A DNA stretch of 64,000 bases, from positions 248,001 to 312,000 of the forward strand of contig CAXXDH010000003.1 of assembly GCA_963677785.2 (NCBI GenBank), written 5' to 3'. How positions within the stretch are numbered: position 1 is the stretch's first letter; each line of letters starts with the position of its first letter. Positions 52,382-60,814 of the stretch are shown here, piece after piece. Origin of the DNA: G963665495 sp963677785 (GTDB taxonomy: Bacteria > Desulfobacterota > Desulfovibrionia > Desulfovibrionales > Desulfovibrionaceae). Made by a program: the position numbers and the translations under genes. The notes under the pieces are model-generated. The model was given only the letters and a program-made list of their open reading frames with translations. It searched no databases and was not told the DNA's origin.

Positions 52382-54625
52382 TTATCTGTCGCCGCCGGAA
52401 CGTCCGCGGCGATCTCCGCCGGGCCGACTTCCTCCGGAACGTCCGCGACGATCTCCGCCGCCGGGGCGTCCGCCGCCGGAGCGCGGAGGCGTATCCTTGA
52501 ATTCAATGCCCTGCTCTTCGGCCAGAATGGCGGCTCTGGAGAGGCGCATCTTGCCGCCGGGCAGCACTTCTAGACATTTGACTTTCATGACGTCGCCGAG
52601 CTTGCAAACGTCCTGGACCTTTTCAACGCGCGACAGATCCAGCTGCGAGATATGCACCAACCCCTCAACGCCGGGCAGAATTTCCACGATGGCGCCGATT
52701 TCCAGGATCTTCTTGACCGGGCCTTCGTAGGTTTTGCCCACCTCGGGCTTCTGGTCGTAATACAGAATCCGTTCCCGGGCCTGTTCCATGGCTTCGGTGG
52801 TGGGGGCGAAGATATTGATCTTGCCGCTGTCTTCGATGTCCACATCCGCGCCGGTTTCCGCAGTGATGGCCTTGATGTTCTTGCCGCCGGGGCCGATGAC
52901 CACGCGGATGATGTCCGGGCTGACGGTGATGCTGTCGAACTGCGGGGCAAAGGGCGAGAGCTTGGGACGGGGCATTTCGAGCACCTTGTTCATCTCGTCC
53001 AGAATGTGCAGGCGCGCGTCTCTGGCCTGGGCCAGGGCTTTGCGCATCACATCCGAGGGAATGCCCGCGATCTTGATATCCATCTGGAACGCGGTGACGC
53101 CCTCGGCCGTACCTGCGACCTTGAAGTCCATGTCGCCCATGGCGTCTTCATCGCCCAGAATGTCCGTGAGTACGAAATAATCGTCTTCTTCCTTGATCAG
53201 GCCCATAGCAATTCCCGCCACGGGAGCCGTAATCGGCACGCCCGCGTCCATCAGCGACATACTGGCGCCGCAGACCGTGGCCATGCTGGAAGAGCCGTTG
53301 GATTCCATGATTTCAGAAACCACGCGCAGCGTATAGGGAAACGCCTCGGCTTCGGGCAGCACAGGCAGTACCGCGCGCTCGGCCAGTGCGCCGTGGCCGA
53401 TTTCCCGGCGCGAAACACGCATCATCTTGACCTCGCCCACGCAGTAGGGAGGGAAATTGTAGTGGAGCATGAAGCGCTTGCTTTCGTCGCCGGTCAGGGT
53501 CTCCACGCGCTGTTCATCCCGACCGCTGCCCAGAGTGGCCACGGCCAGGGTCTTGGTTTCGCCGCGGGCGAACAATACGGACCCGTGCGTACGGGGCAGC
53601 AGGCCCACTTCGATCTTGATGGGCCGAACCGTGGTGGTATCGCGGCCGTCGATACGCACGCCCTGTTCCTTGATACGTTGGCGGACGAGTTTCTTTTCAT
53701 AGGCGCTCATGATGTCCGACACTGCGCGCATATCTTCAAAGTCCGCGTACTGCTCCTCATCGCCCAAACGTTCGAGCACTTTTTCCTGCACGCCTTTTCT
53801 GGCTTTTTTACGGGCCATTTTATCCGGCGTGAACAACGCATCGGAAATGCCTTCCGCATCGGCCAGGTCGATGACGACTTTTTTGATTTCCTCATCTTCC
53901 TCAGGCGGCGTAAAGGTCATCTTTTCCTTGCCCACCTGTTCGCGCAAGGACTCCTGCGCGTCGAACAGCGGCACGATGGCTTCACGCGCCCAGTCAATGG
54001 CGTCGGCCAGCGTATTGTGAGGCAGGAACTGGGCGCTGCCTTCCACCATCACCACGGCTTCGCGCGAGGCCGCGATGATCATGTCCAGCTTGCTTTCTTC
54101 CATCTGCGTATACGATGGATTGAGAATGAACTGATCGTCTATCAAACCGATACGCGCGCCCACAATGGGGCCAAGGAACGGAATGGGCGAACAATGCAGG
54201 GCCGCGGAAGCGCCGGTCATGGCCAGAACGCCCGGATCGTAGTCCTGGTCAGAGGAAAGCACCGTGGCGATGACCTGAACTTCGTCGAAAAAGCCTTTGG
54301 GAAACAGCGGACGAATGGGCCGGTCGATGAGGCGCGAACACAGAGTTTCGCGCTCGCTGGGGCGACCGATTTCCCGGCGGAAAAAGCTGCCGGGAACGCG
54401 TCCGGCCGCGTACATTTTCTCCACATAGTCCACGGTCAGGGGGAAAAAGTTCTGATCCACACGGCCGGGCTGGGTCACGCAGGTGACCAGAACAACCGTA
54501 CCGCCGGCCTGCACCCAGACAGCTCCGTCCGCCTGGTTGGCAAGCCTGCCGGTTTCCATAACAATTTCCGCTCCGCCAACCTGGGCGGAGACGCGGGTCT
54601 CATTAAAAATACTGGGATTGGTCAT
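52382..54625 (-). CDS. pnp: Polyribonucleotide nucleotidyltransferase
   Basis: About 747 residues from the ATG at 54625 (MTNPSIFNETRVSAQVGGAE). Two RNase PH domains flank a helical linker; DILGDEDAMGDMDFKVAGT carries catalytic aspartates of the second. KH (VIGPGGKNIKAITAETGADV) and S1 (TYEGPVKKILEIGAIVEILP) follow. The C-terminal tail is Arg/Gly-rich (GGGRPGGGDRRGRSGGSRPG), longer and more RG-rich than usual. The enzyme degrades RNA 3' to 5' phosphorolytically. It follows rpsO with two stem-loops between, as in many bacteria where RNase III cuts there. Confidence 0.95.
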   Translation of the reverse strand: MTNPSIFNETRVSAQVGGAEIVMETGRLANQADGAVWVQAGGTVVLVTCVTQPGRVDQNFFPLTVDYVEKMYAAGRVPGSFFRREIGRPSERETLCSRLIDRPIRPLFPKGFFDEVQVIATVLSSDQDYDPGVLAMTGASAALHCSPIPFLGPIVGARIGLIDDQFILNPSYTQMEESKLDMIIAASREAVVMVEGSAQFLPHNTLADAIDWAREAIVPLFDAQESLREQVGKEKMTFTPPEEDEEIKKVVIDLADAEGISDALFTPDKMARKKARKGVQEKVLERLGDEEQYADFEDMRAVSDIMSAYEKKLVRQRIKEQGVRIDGRDTTTVRPIKIEVGLLPRTHGSVLFARGETKTLAVATLGSGRDEQRVETLTGDESKRFMLHYNFPPYCVGEVKMMRVSRREIGHGALAERAVLPVLPEAEAFPYTLRVVSEIMESNGSSSMATVCGASMSLMDAGVPITAPVAGIAMGLIKEEDDYFVLTDILGDEDAMGDMDFKVAGTAEGVTAFQMDIKIAGIPSDVMRKALAQARDARLHILDEMNKVLEMPRPKLSPFAPQFDSITVSPDIIRVVIGPGGKNIKAITAETGADVDIEDSGKINIFAPTTEAMEQARERILYYDQKPEVGKTYEGPVKKILEIGAIVEILPGVEGLVHISQLDLSRVEKVQDVCKLGDVMKVKCLEVLPGGKMRLSRAAILAEEQGIEFKDTPPRSGGGRPGGGDRRGRSGGSRPGGDRRGRSGGDR

Positions 54626-54662
54626 AAGCATCCTTTTGGGGTTGTCCTCCGAGGCTCATTCC

Positions 54663-54709
54663 CGCAATCTGGGGATACGCTGCGCGCGTCAGCGCATTTC
54701 CAGATTGCG
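54663..54709 (-). promoter_or_regulatory. Stem-loop upstream of pnp
   Basis: CGCAATCTGG / CCAGATTGCG with an inner GC-rich paired segment, just before the pnp start. Location matches the RNase III-processed leader known upstream of pnp in other bacteria. Confidence 0.55.
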
Positions 54710-54748
54710 CGAGAGAGGTGCTCGACGGAGTAATGGGTTTGCATTGAT

Positions 54749-54790
54749 GGCCGGTAGCGTTCCGAAACTCGTTTCGTCGCACTACCGGCC
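54749..54790 (-). promoter_or_regulatory. Stem-loop after rpsO
   Basis: GGCCGGTAG / CTACCGGCC with an inner CGAAAC / GTTTCG stem. It lies 34 bases after the rpsO stop. There is no T-run, so it may be a processing site rather than a terminator. Confidence 0.55.
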
Positions 54791-54823
54791 TTGGTTGACT
54801 CGAAGAAAATGCCTGTCGTCGTG

Positions 54824-55093
54824 TTACTTACGCAGGTTCAACCGTTTGAGAATGGCACGGTACCGCTGAATGTCTTTTTTCTTGAGGTAGTTGAGCAGCT
54901 TTCTCCGCTGGCCGACCAGCTTCAGCAGACCGGTGCGGGAATGGAAATCCTTGGCATGGGTCTTGAAATGCTCGGTCAAATACTCAATACGCGATGTCAG
55001 CAGTGCAATCTGCACTTCAGGAGAGCCGGTATCGCCCTCGTGCATCTCAAAATCTTTGATGATCTTGCCCTTTTCTTCAGGTGTCAAAACCAC
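54824..55093 (-). CDS. rpsO: 30S ribosomal protein S15
   Basis: 89 residues, normal length, with GDTGSPEVQIALLTSRIEYL, HFKTHAKDFHSRTGLLKLVG and RRKLLNYLKKKDIQRYRAIL. It binds 16S rRNA helices 20-22 in the small subunit. It lies between truB and pnp in the usual order. The start follows AAGGAGGATAGCGCTGTG. Confidence 0.97.
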   Translation of the reverse strand: MVLTPEEKGKIIKDFEMHEGDTGSPEVQIALLTSRIEYLTEHFKTHAKDFHSRTGLLKLVGQRRKLLNYLKKKDIQRYRAILKRLNLRK

Positions 55094-55186
55094 AGCGCTA
55101 TCCTCCTTGTTGATCGTCAGTCCGGAACCGGTCAGATGGTTGTTCCGGACGCGGCGAGCCGCTATTTCACGTTGTCGAAACGCGTC

Positions 55187-56110
55187 TCAGGAGCTCCATA
55201 ATCCGCGCAGGATGGCCCAGACCAGGTCGTTCTGCTCAAACCTGGACTCGGCCAAAGCCAGCGGCTGTTGCTGCGTATCCAGCAGTACGGCGCGCTCCTG
55301 CGGACTTGTGGGAACAAAATCCGTCAGTTGCGCGCACGGGATACGCATACCGTTTTTGATCATGGTGGTTTGCCCTGCGTCCAGACAAAGCCTGGGCCAG
55401 TGGGGCAAAGCATCCGTCAGAGACAGAACGCGCTCCGTGAAGCGCTCCGGCTCATCCAGGACTTGATTCAGATCATAGGCGGCATCCAGCCCGAACGGAT
55501 GACTCGTCTCCCTTGTCAGTTCCGTCAATACGGCGCCGCACTCCAATCGAATCCCCAGGCTGTGGACCAGGGACCGAATGTATGTACCGGTGCCGCAGGC
55601 AACGCGAAACTTCGCATAGGGCGGCTCAATGTCCAATACGTCCGCGCGGGTTACCCGCAGCGGTTTAATTTTCACAGGGGCTTCTTTGCCCTCGCGTGAA
55701 AGCTTATACAGCGGCTGCCCCTTGTGCTTGGCCGCGGAATACGGGGGAACGACCTGTTCGGTCTCCTGTTCCCAATGACGAATCGCAGCATCGATCCGTT
55801 CCGCGTCCAGATGTTCCCAGGGGGCGGTGGACACAACCTCTCCTTCCATATCGTACGTATCGGTGGTTGTGCCGAGCCGAAAAGTTCCGGAATAGACCTT
55901 GGTTCCATCACCAAGGTAATTGGCAAGCTTGGTGCCGTGCCCCAGGAGTACAAGCAGCACGCCCGTGGCCATGGGGTCCAGGGTGCCGGCATGGCCGATT
56001 TTTTTCTGGCCGAGCTTGCGTTTGATTTTTTCAATACAGGCGGCGGATGTGGGGCCCTTGGGCTTGTTGAGTACGAGCAGGCCGTGCTGCTGGGGCGGCT
56101 TTTCAGACAC
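55187..56110 (-). CDS. truB: tRNA pseudouridine55 synthase
   Basis: 307 residues. The catalytic Asp is in KIGHAGTLDPMATGVL; KPKGPTSAACIEKIKRK, RLGTTTDTYDMEGE and GTYIRSLVHSLG are the other signatures. The C-terminal region has the PUA-like end (LVWAILRGLWSS). Its start overlaps the end of nrnA by 8 bases, so they are translated together. Confidence 0.95.
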   Translation of the reverse strand: MSEKPPQQHGLLVLNKPKGPTSAACIEKIKRKLGQKKIGHAGTLDPMATGVLLVLLGHGTKLANYLGDGTKVYSGTFRLGTTTDTYDMEGEVVSTAPWEHLDAERIDAAIRHWEQETEQVVPPYSAAKHKGQPLYKLSREGKEAPVKIKPLRVTRADVLDIEPPYAKFRVACGTGTYIRSLVHSLGIRLECGAVLTELTRETSHPFGLDAAYDLNQVLDEPERFTERVLSLTDALPHWPRLCLDAGQTTMIKNGMRIPCAQLTDFVPTSPQERAVLLDTQQQPLALAESRFEQNDLVWAILRGLWSS

Positions 56111-57122
56111 CGGAAAACTCCATGACGTTGCTTTGTCCCGTGCAAGGGCCGAAGCTCATGCCTTCGACAATGGCTTCCAACAAAATAGGCATGGCCTCTT
56201 CAATGGCAGCGGCAATAACGCCACCCGCGGCATTGCGATGGCCGCCTCCGCCGAACTTGAGGGCAATTTTTTGCACATCATCGTCGCCAAAGGAACGCAG
56301 GCTGATTTTAATATATTCTTCTCTGTCTTCACGCAGGATGGCGGCGACGCGCACGCTTTTGACCCGACGGATGAATTCCACCAGACCGTCGCAATCATGG
56401 CGGCTGGTTCCGGTCTGGTCCAGCTGTTCCTGCGTCACGCACAGGATGCCGACCTTTCCGTCGCAATAGATGGTCGCCTTGCTGAGCACCTCGGACCAGA
56501 GCCGGAGGCGGTTGAGCGTCCATTGATTCAGATATTTATTGGAAAAGTCGCCTGGATTCAGACCGCAGCGGACAATGGAAGCGGCGAGTTCGAGGGTTTC
56601 CGGCCGTGTATTGCCGTAGCAAAAATTGCCCGTATCGGAGACAATGGCCAGATAAATGGCTTCACCCAGGTTGCCGCACAACTTGAGCCCCACTTCGTCC
56701 GCCAGCTGGGCGACCATCTCACCCACGGCGGGGAAGCCGGGATCCACCCAGTTGAAGACACCGAACTGCGGATTGCCTATGTGGTGATCAATGTTGATAA
56801 TCTGCTTTTTTTCCACAAACTTCAGCAATTCCTTGCCAATCCGGAACGGATCGCCGCAATCCAGAGTGATCACCCAATCGGGCTTGAAGTCATCCAGATG
56901 ATCCAGCGAATACAGAACCGGCCTGGGAAATTGCATCCAGGAAAAATGTTCGGGCACTCCGCTCGCGTTGTACAGTCGGTAGTCCTTGCCGAGATATTCC
57001 AGAATATACCCCATTGCTGCCGTCGAACCCAGAGCGTCGCCATCGGGATTTTCGTGGCTGGCCACCAGAAAATTATCGCCGGATACGATAAGCTGATGCA
57101 GCGGGGTTGTTTCATTGCTCAT
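56103..57122 (-). CDS. nrnA: DHH-family bifunctional oligoribonuclease / PAP phosphatase
   Basis: 339 residues with the DHH motif set: SHENPDGDALGS, VITLDCGDPFRIG, INIDHHIGNPQFG, VSDTGNFCYGN and the DHHA1 glycine block FGGGGHRNAAGGV. NrnA degrades nanoRNAs and dephosphorylates pAp. Its end overlaps truB. It lies between DUF503 and truB, the usual spot. Sulfur metabolism makes the pAp-phosphatase side relevant, since a PAPS-forming kinase is encoded in this window. Confidence 0.93.
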   Translation of the reverse strand: MSNETTPLHQLIVSGDNFLVASHENPDGDALGSTAAMGYILEYLGKDYRLYNASGVPEHFSWMQFPRPVLYSLDHLDDFKPDWVITLDCGDPFRIGKELLKFVEKKQIINIDHHIGNPQFGVFNWVDPGFPAVGEMVAQLADEVGLKLCGNLGEAIYLAIVSDTGNFCYGNTRPETLELAASIVRCGLNPGDFSNKYLNQWTLNRLRLWSEVLSKATIYCDGKVGILCVTQEQLDQTGTSRHDCDGLVEFIRRVKSVRVAAILREDREEYIKISLRSFGDDDVQKIALKFGGGGHRNAAGGVIAAAIEEAMPILLEAIVEGMSFGPCTGQSNVMEFSGV

Positions 57123-57235
57123 GATTACAAGCCTTCAATTCCAAGATGACAGGTCTCGTTGCATACCTCTTCGGATAGTAACGTCATCTCGAACATAATG
57201 GCAATACATTGTGGAAGAGAAACCATGCGCCAGTG

Positions 57236-57526
57236 TTAATCCGGTGTAAAAAATTCCATCTGGCTGTCCGTCAATTCTTCCGGCGTGGCCGCTTCCACCA
57301 TGGATAGCGCCTTGGTGAGCCTGCCTTCTAGATGCCTGCGTGAATTCCCCACGCTGACAACCGCCAAAACAAGACGCGTATGGCTATCCAGAGATTCCAC
57401 TTCCGCCACGGAAACATTGAATTTCGTCCGTAGCTTGTGCTTCAGGCTGCGCGCGACGTTTCGTTTTCCCTTGAGCGACGTATTGCCGTGCAATGTGAAT
57501 TCCAGCATGAGCGCACCGATAATCAT
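57236..57526 (-). CDS. DUF503 family protein
   Basis: 96 residues, MIIGALMLEFTLHGNTSLKG, KRNVARSLKHKLRTKFNVSV, AEVESLDSHTRLVLAVVSVG. The family is a short ferredoxin-like fold usually between infB and rbfA. Here the gene after it is nrnA and rbfA is not present in the 113-base gap. Function of DUF503 is not established. Confidence 0.88.
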   Translation of the reverse strand: MIIGALMLEFTLHGNTSLKGKRNVARSLKHKLRTKFNVSVAEVESLDSHTRLVLAVVSVGNSRRHLEGRLTKALSMVEAATPEELTDSQMEFFTPD

Positions 57527-57544
57527 GGACCGATCACACTCCGT

Positions 57545-57584
57545 AAAAATCGGGCCGTGCCAATTTTACGCAGCACGGCCCGAT
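57545..57584 (-). terminator. Rho-independent terminator after infB
   Basis: On the minus strand a 12-bp stem ATCGGGCCGTGC / GCACGGCCCGAT with a 12-base loop is followed by a T-run. It sits 24 bases after the infB stop, so DUF503-nrnA-truB need read-through or their own promoter. Confidence 0.85.
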
Positions 57585-57608
57585 GCGAATCACTTTACTG
57601 GTAAGCCC

Positions 57609-60563
57609 TTAATCCAGTGTCCGGGCTTCTTCCACTTCTTCAAAGGCTTCAATAACATCGCCTACTTTGATATCGTTGTAGTTTTCCAAACCGATACCAC
57701 ATTCGTAGCCTTTGACTACTTCCTTGGCGTCATCCTTAAAACGTTTCAGCGACGAGGCCTTACCCGTATAGATCACCACGCCGTCGCGCAGCAGGCGGAC
57801 GCCGGTATGCCGGATAATCTTGCCGTCCACCACGGCGCACCCCGCGATGGTGCCGATCTTAGGAACGTTGAAGGTGTCGCGGACTTCGGCCTGGCCAAGG
57901 TAGTTTTCCTTGATGAGCGGCGAAAGCATGCCGGACATGGCGTCTTTGATCTCGCTCACCAGCTTGTAAATAATATCGTAGAAACGGATCTCGATCTTTT
58001 CATGCTCGGCCAGTTCCTTGACCTTGGCCGTGGGCCTGACATTGAAGCCGATGATGATGGCATCGGACGCCGAGGCGAGCAGGATATCGGTTTCGGTGAT
58101 CGCCCCTGCGCCGCTATGCGTGATGTCCACCTTAACCTCGTCCGTGGAGAGTTTGTTCAAGGCATCGTTCACGGCTTCCAGCGACCCCTGCACGTCGGCT
58201 TTGACGATCAGGTTCAGGATGACGGCCTCGGCCTGTCCTGCACGGCGCGAAAGGAAATCTTCCAAAGTGACTTTGGTTTCCTTGGCCAGATGGCGCTCGC
58301 GCTGCTTGGCCTGCCGTGTATCCGCGATACGGCGCGCCACTTTTTCATCAGGCATCACGGCGAATTCATCACCCGCCTCGGGTACGCCGTCAAACCCCTG
58401 GATTTCCACAGGCATGGACGGTCCGGCCTCGGCGACCTTTTTGCCCTGGTCCGTGAACATGGCACGGACACGGCCGTTGTACAGGCCGCAGACAAAGGGC
58501 TCGCCCTGTTTGATGGTGCCTTCCTGAATCAGCACCGTGGCCACGGCGCCGCGCCCCTTGTCGACTTTGGCTTCGACAATACGGCCGCGGGCGGGTTTGT
58601 CCGGATTGGCGTTGAGTTCGAGCACTTCGGCTTGCAGCAGAATCAGTTCAAGAAATTCTTCCAGACCGATTCGTTTCTTGGCCGAGACTTCCGCGTAAAT
58701 GGTTTCACCGCCCCAATCTTCCGGAAGCAGGCCGAGGTCGGCCAGTTCGCGCTTGACGCGGTCGGGGTCCGCCCCTTCCTTGTCGATCTTGTTGACCGCC
58801 ACCACAATGGGAACGCCGGCGGCCTTGGAGTGGTTGATGGCCTCACGGGTCTGATCCATGACGCCGTCGTCCGCCGCGACCACCAGGACAACGATATCCG
58901 TGACCTGGGCGCCGCGCGCACGCATGGCTGTAAAGGCTTCGTGGCCGGGAGTATCCAGAAATACAATGTCGCCTTTGGGCGTATTGACATGGTAGGCGCC
59001 GATATGCTGGGTGATGCCGCCGGCTTCGCCGTCCGTGATGTTACTTTTGCGGAAGGCATCCAGAAGCGATGTTTTACCATGGTCGACATGGCCCATGATC
59101 GTGACTACCGGCGGACGCGGTCTCAAGGATTCGGGCGAATCATCGTGCTGCGGCAGCATGTATTCTTCTTCGTCAAAGCCCACCTTTTCCACTTCGTACC
59201 CGAATTCGGAAGCGACCAGTGTGGCCGTGTCCATATCCAGAGACTGGTTGATGGTGGCCATGACCCCCATGCCGAAAAGCACTTTGATCAGGGCCTGTGC
59301 TTTGATGCCCATCTGGTGCGCCAGATCCGAAAGCCGGATGGCTTCATCGATTTTGATCTTGCGCTTGGCCGCCTTGAGAGGCTGGGTGGTCTGCTGCGCG
59401 TGCGCTTCGTTATGCGCATCGTCAAAGCCATGCCGTTTCTTGCGGTTGGGCTTGGCCTTGCCGCCGGTCTTGTCTTTGACCACGGCGGATTTTTTCTTCT
59501 TCAGATTGAGATTGGCTGTGCGGCGATCGCCCTCTTCCTGCTGCCCGAATTCGACAACACGCCGGTCCTTTCTGCGCTTTTTCTTCCCCGATCTGTCGTC
59601 CGTGGTTTCTGTCGTGGCAGGTGGTGTGCCACGACGCGGAGCCGGCCCTGCCTTGCTCTCTTCACGCGGTTCGGGTTTTGCCGCGGCCGGCTTGGGCGGA
59701 ACCACATCCGGCTTGGAAATAATGCGTACCTGGGGTTCGGATACGGGCTCTTTTTTCTTTTTCCGCTTTTTCTTTTTCTTGACCGGAGCCTCTTCCTTGC
59801 CCTGTCCGTCGTTCGTGCTCTCCTCCGCGTCTTCCGGGGCAGCCGGGGGCATGCTCGCGGGAGGCGGAGTTTCCTGTGCTTGGGGAGTCTCTATAATCAC
59901 CGCTTCTTCTTTCGCTTCTTTTTGTGGTTCTGCCGGAGCAGTTTCAAGGGGATCCGTTACGTCGGCCGCAGTTTCTTCAACTACAGTTTCCGGCTCTGGC
60001 TGCTGTTCGCCTGAAACGGCTTCCGGCTCAACAACAGTCGCTACGGATGGCGCATCGTCATCGCTTTGGATCTCGGTTTCCGTTTCGCCAGTTGAAACGG
60101 CTTCCGGCTCTTCTTCCACAGCAGGCGCTTCGGTTTCGGAAGCGACAGGAGAAACAATGCGCGGTTTTTCAAAATCACCGGACTCCTCGGCGGCCTCCGG
60201 TTCCACTTCATCCATCGCAGCAGATTCCACTTCAGGAGTTTCCTCTTCAGCGATGAGTTCGTCTTCTTCGAGTTCCTCATGCAAATCTTCCGGCTCTTCA
60301 ACCGAAGATCTTTTTTCGGAAGTGCCCGAATCTTTTTTTCTGCGTCTGCGTACGACGACCTTTCCAGGCTTCACTTCCTCCCGGACCATGATCTTGCTGT
60401 GTTCCCGCAATCTCTGCCGGATCAGCTGCACCTGTTCGTCGTCGATCATGCTCATCAGGCTTTTGGCCGGAATGTCGAGTTCCCGAAGGGTTTGGAGCAT
60501 TTCTTTGTTGCTTACGCCCAGCTCCTGCGAAAGGTCTTTGATTCTGGTTTTCATCTCTGTCAT
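57609..60563 (-). CDS. infB: Translation initiation factor IF-2
   Basis: 984 residues, long for the family because of an N-terminal acidic, Pro/Glu/Lys-rich region of about 400 residues. The N-terminal IF2_N motif is KTRIKDLSQELGVSNKEMLQ, and GTPase motifs are GHVDHGKTS, DTPGHEAFTAM and NKIDKEG. It delivers initiator tRNA to the 30S subunit. The start overlaps the ylxR stop by 4 bases (ATGA) after AAGGGGGTGACC, so translation is coupled. Confidence 0.96.
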   Translation of the reverse strand: MTEMKTRIKDLSQELGVSNKEMLQTLRELDIPAKSLMSMIDDEQVQLIRQRLREHSKIMVREEVKPGKVVVRRRRKKDSGTSEKRSSVEEPEDLHEELEEDELIAEEETPEVESAAMDEVEPEAAEESGDFEKPRIVSPVASETEAPAVEEEPEAVSTGETETEIQSDDDAPSVATVVEPEAVSGEQQPEPETVVEETAADVTDPLETAPAEPQKEAKEEAVIIETPQAQETPPPASMPPAAPEDAEESTNDGQGKEEAPVKKKKKRKKKKEPVSEPQVRIISKPDVVPPKPAAAKPEPREESKAGPAPRRGTPPATTETTDDRSGKKKRRKDRRVVEFGQQEEGDRRTANLNLKKKKSAVVKDKTGGKAKPNRKKRHGFDDAHNEAHAQQTTQPLKAAKRKIKIDEAIRLSDLAHQMGIKAQALIKVLFGMGVMATINQSLDMDTATLVASEFGYEVEKVGFDEEEYMLPQHDDSPESLRPRPPVVTIMGHVDHGKTSLLDAFRKSNITDGEAGGITQHIGAYHVNTPKGDIVFLDTPGHEAFTAMRARGAQVTDIVVLVVAADDGVMDQTREAINHSKAAGVPIVVAVNKIDKEGADPDRVKRELADLGLLPEDWGGETIYAEVSAKKRIGLEEFLELILLQAEVLELNANPDKPARGRIVEAKVDKGRGAVATVLIQEGTIKQGEPFVCGLYNGRVRAMFTDQGKKVAEAGPSMPVEIQGFDGVPEAGDEFAVMPDEKVARRIADTRQAKQRERHLAKETKVTLEDFLSRRAGQAEAVILNLIVKADVQGSLEAVNDALNKLSTDEVKVDITHSGAGAITETDILLASASDAIIIGFNVRPTAKVKELAEHEKIEIRFYDIIYKLVSEIKDAMSGMLSPLIKENYLGQAEVRDTFNVPKIGTIAGCAVVDGKIIRHTGVRLLRDGVVIYTGKASSLKRFKDDAKEVVKGYECGIGLENYNDIKVGDVIEAFEEVEEARTLD

Positions 60564-60811
60564 AGGTCGGTCACCCCCTTACACTTCCTCCGCCAGCCTT
60601 GAAAAAACTGTAGTCTGCTCTGACATGCTTCCTGACTACATACATAGAAGCCTCTACCTGGCAGTGTCTGTGCCGGGTCGTGAACCAGACCCTGGTCTTT
60701 TTCAGAACAAACATAACGTCGCAAGCTACGTTTAGGAAATTTACCTCGGCAAATAACGCACATCCGCGTTGGCTGCCGTGGGTTAACTGTATCTTGTCGG
60801 CCAACAACCAT
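60560..60811 (-). CDS. ylxR: YlxR (DUF448) RNA-binding protein
   Basis: 83 residues, PTRMCVICRGKFPKRSLRRY then LPGRGFYVCSQEACQSRL, the YlxR pattern with two Cys pairs that look metal-binding. YlxR lies between nusA and infB here as usual. It is thought to bind nucleic acid or influence transcription. It starts 3 bases after the nusA stop and ends overlapping infB. Confidence 0.9.
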   Translation of the reverse strand: MVVGRQDTVNPRQPTRMCVICRGKFPKRSLRRYVCSEKDQGLVHDPAQTLPGRGFYVCSQEACQSRLQFFQGWRRKCKGVTDL

Positions 60812-60814
60812 TTG

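Noticed and set aside
52652..54733. Long plus-strand ORF antisense to pnp; similar ones over infB (57285-60014) and nusA (60680-62428)
   Set aside because: Shadow frames of essential, clearly identified genes with no recognisable protein features.
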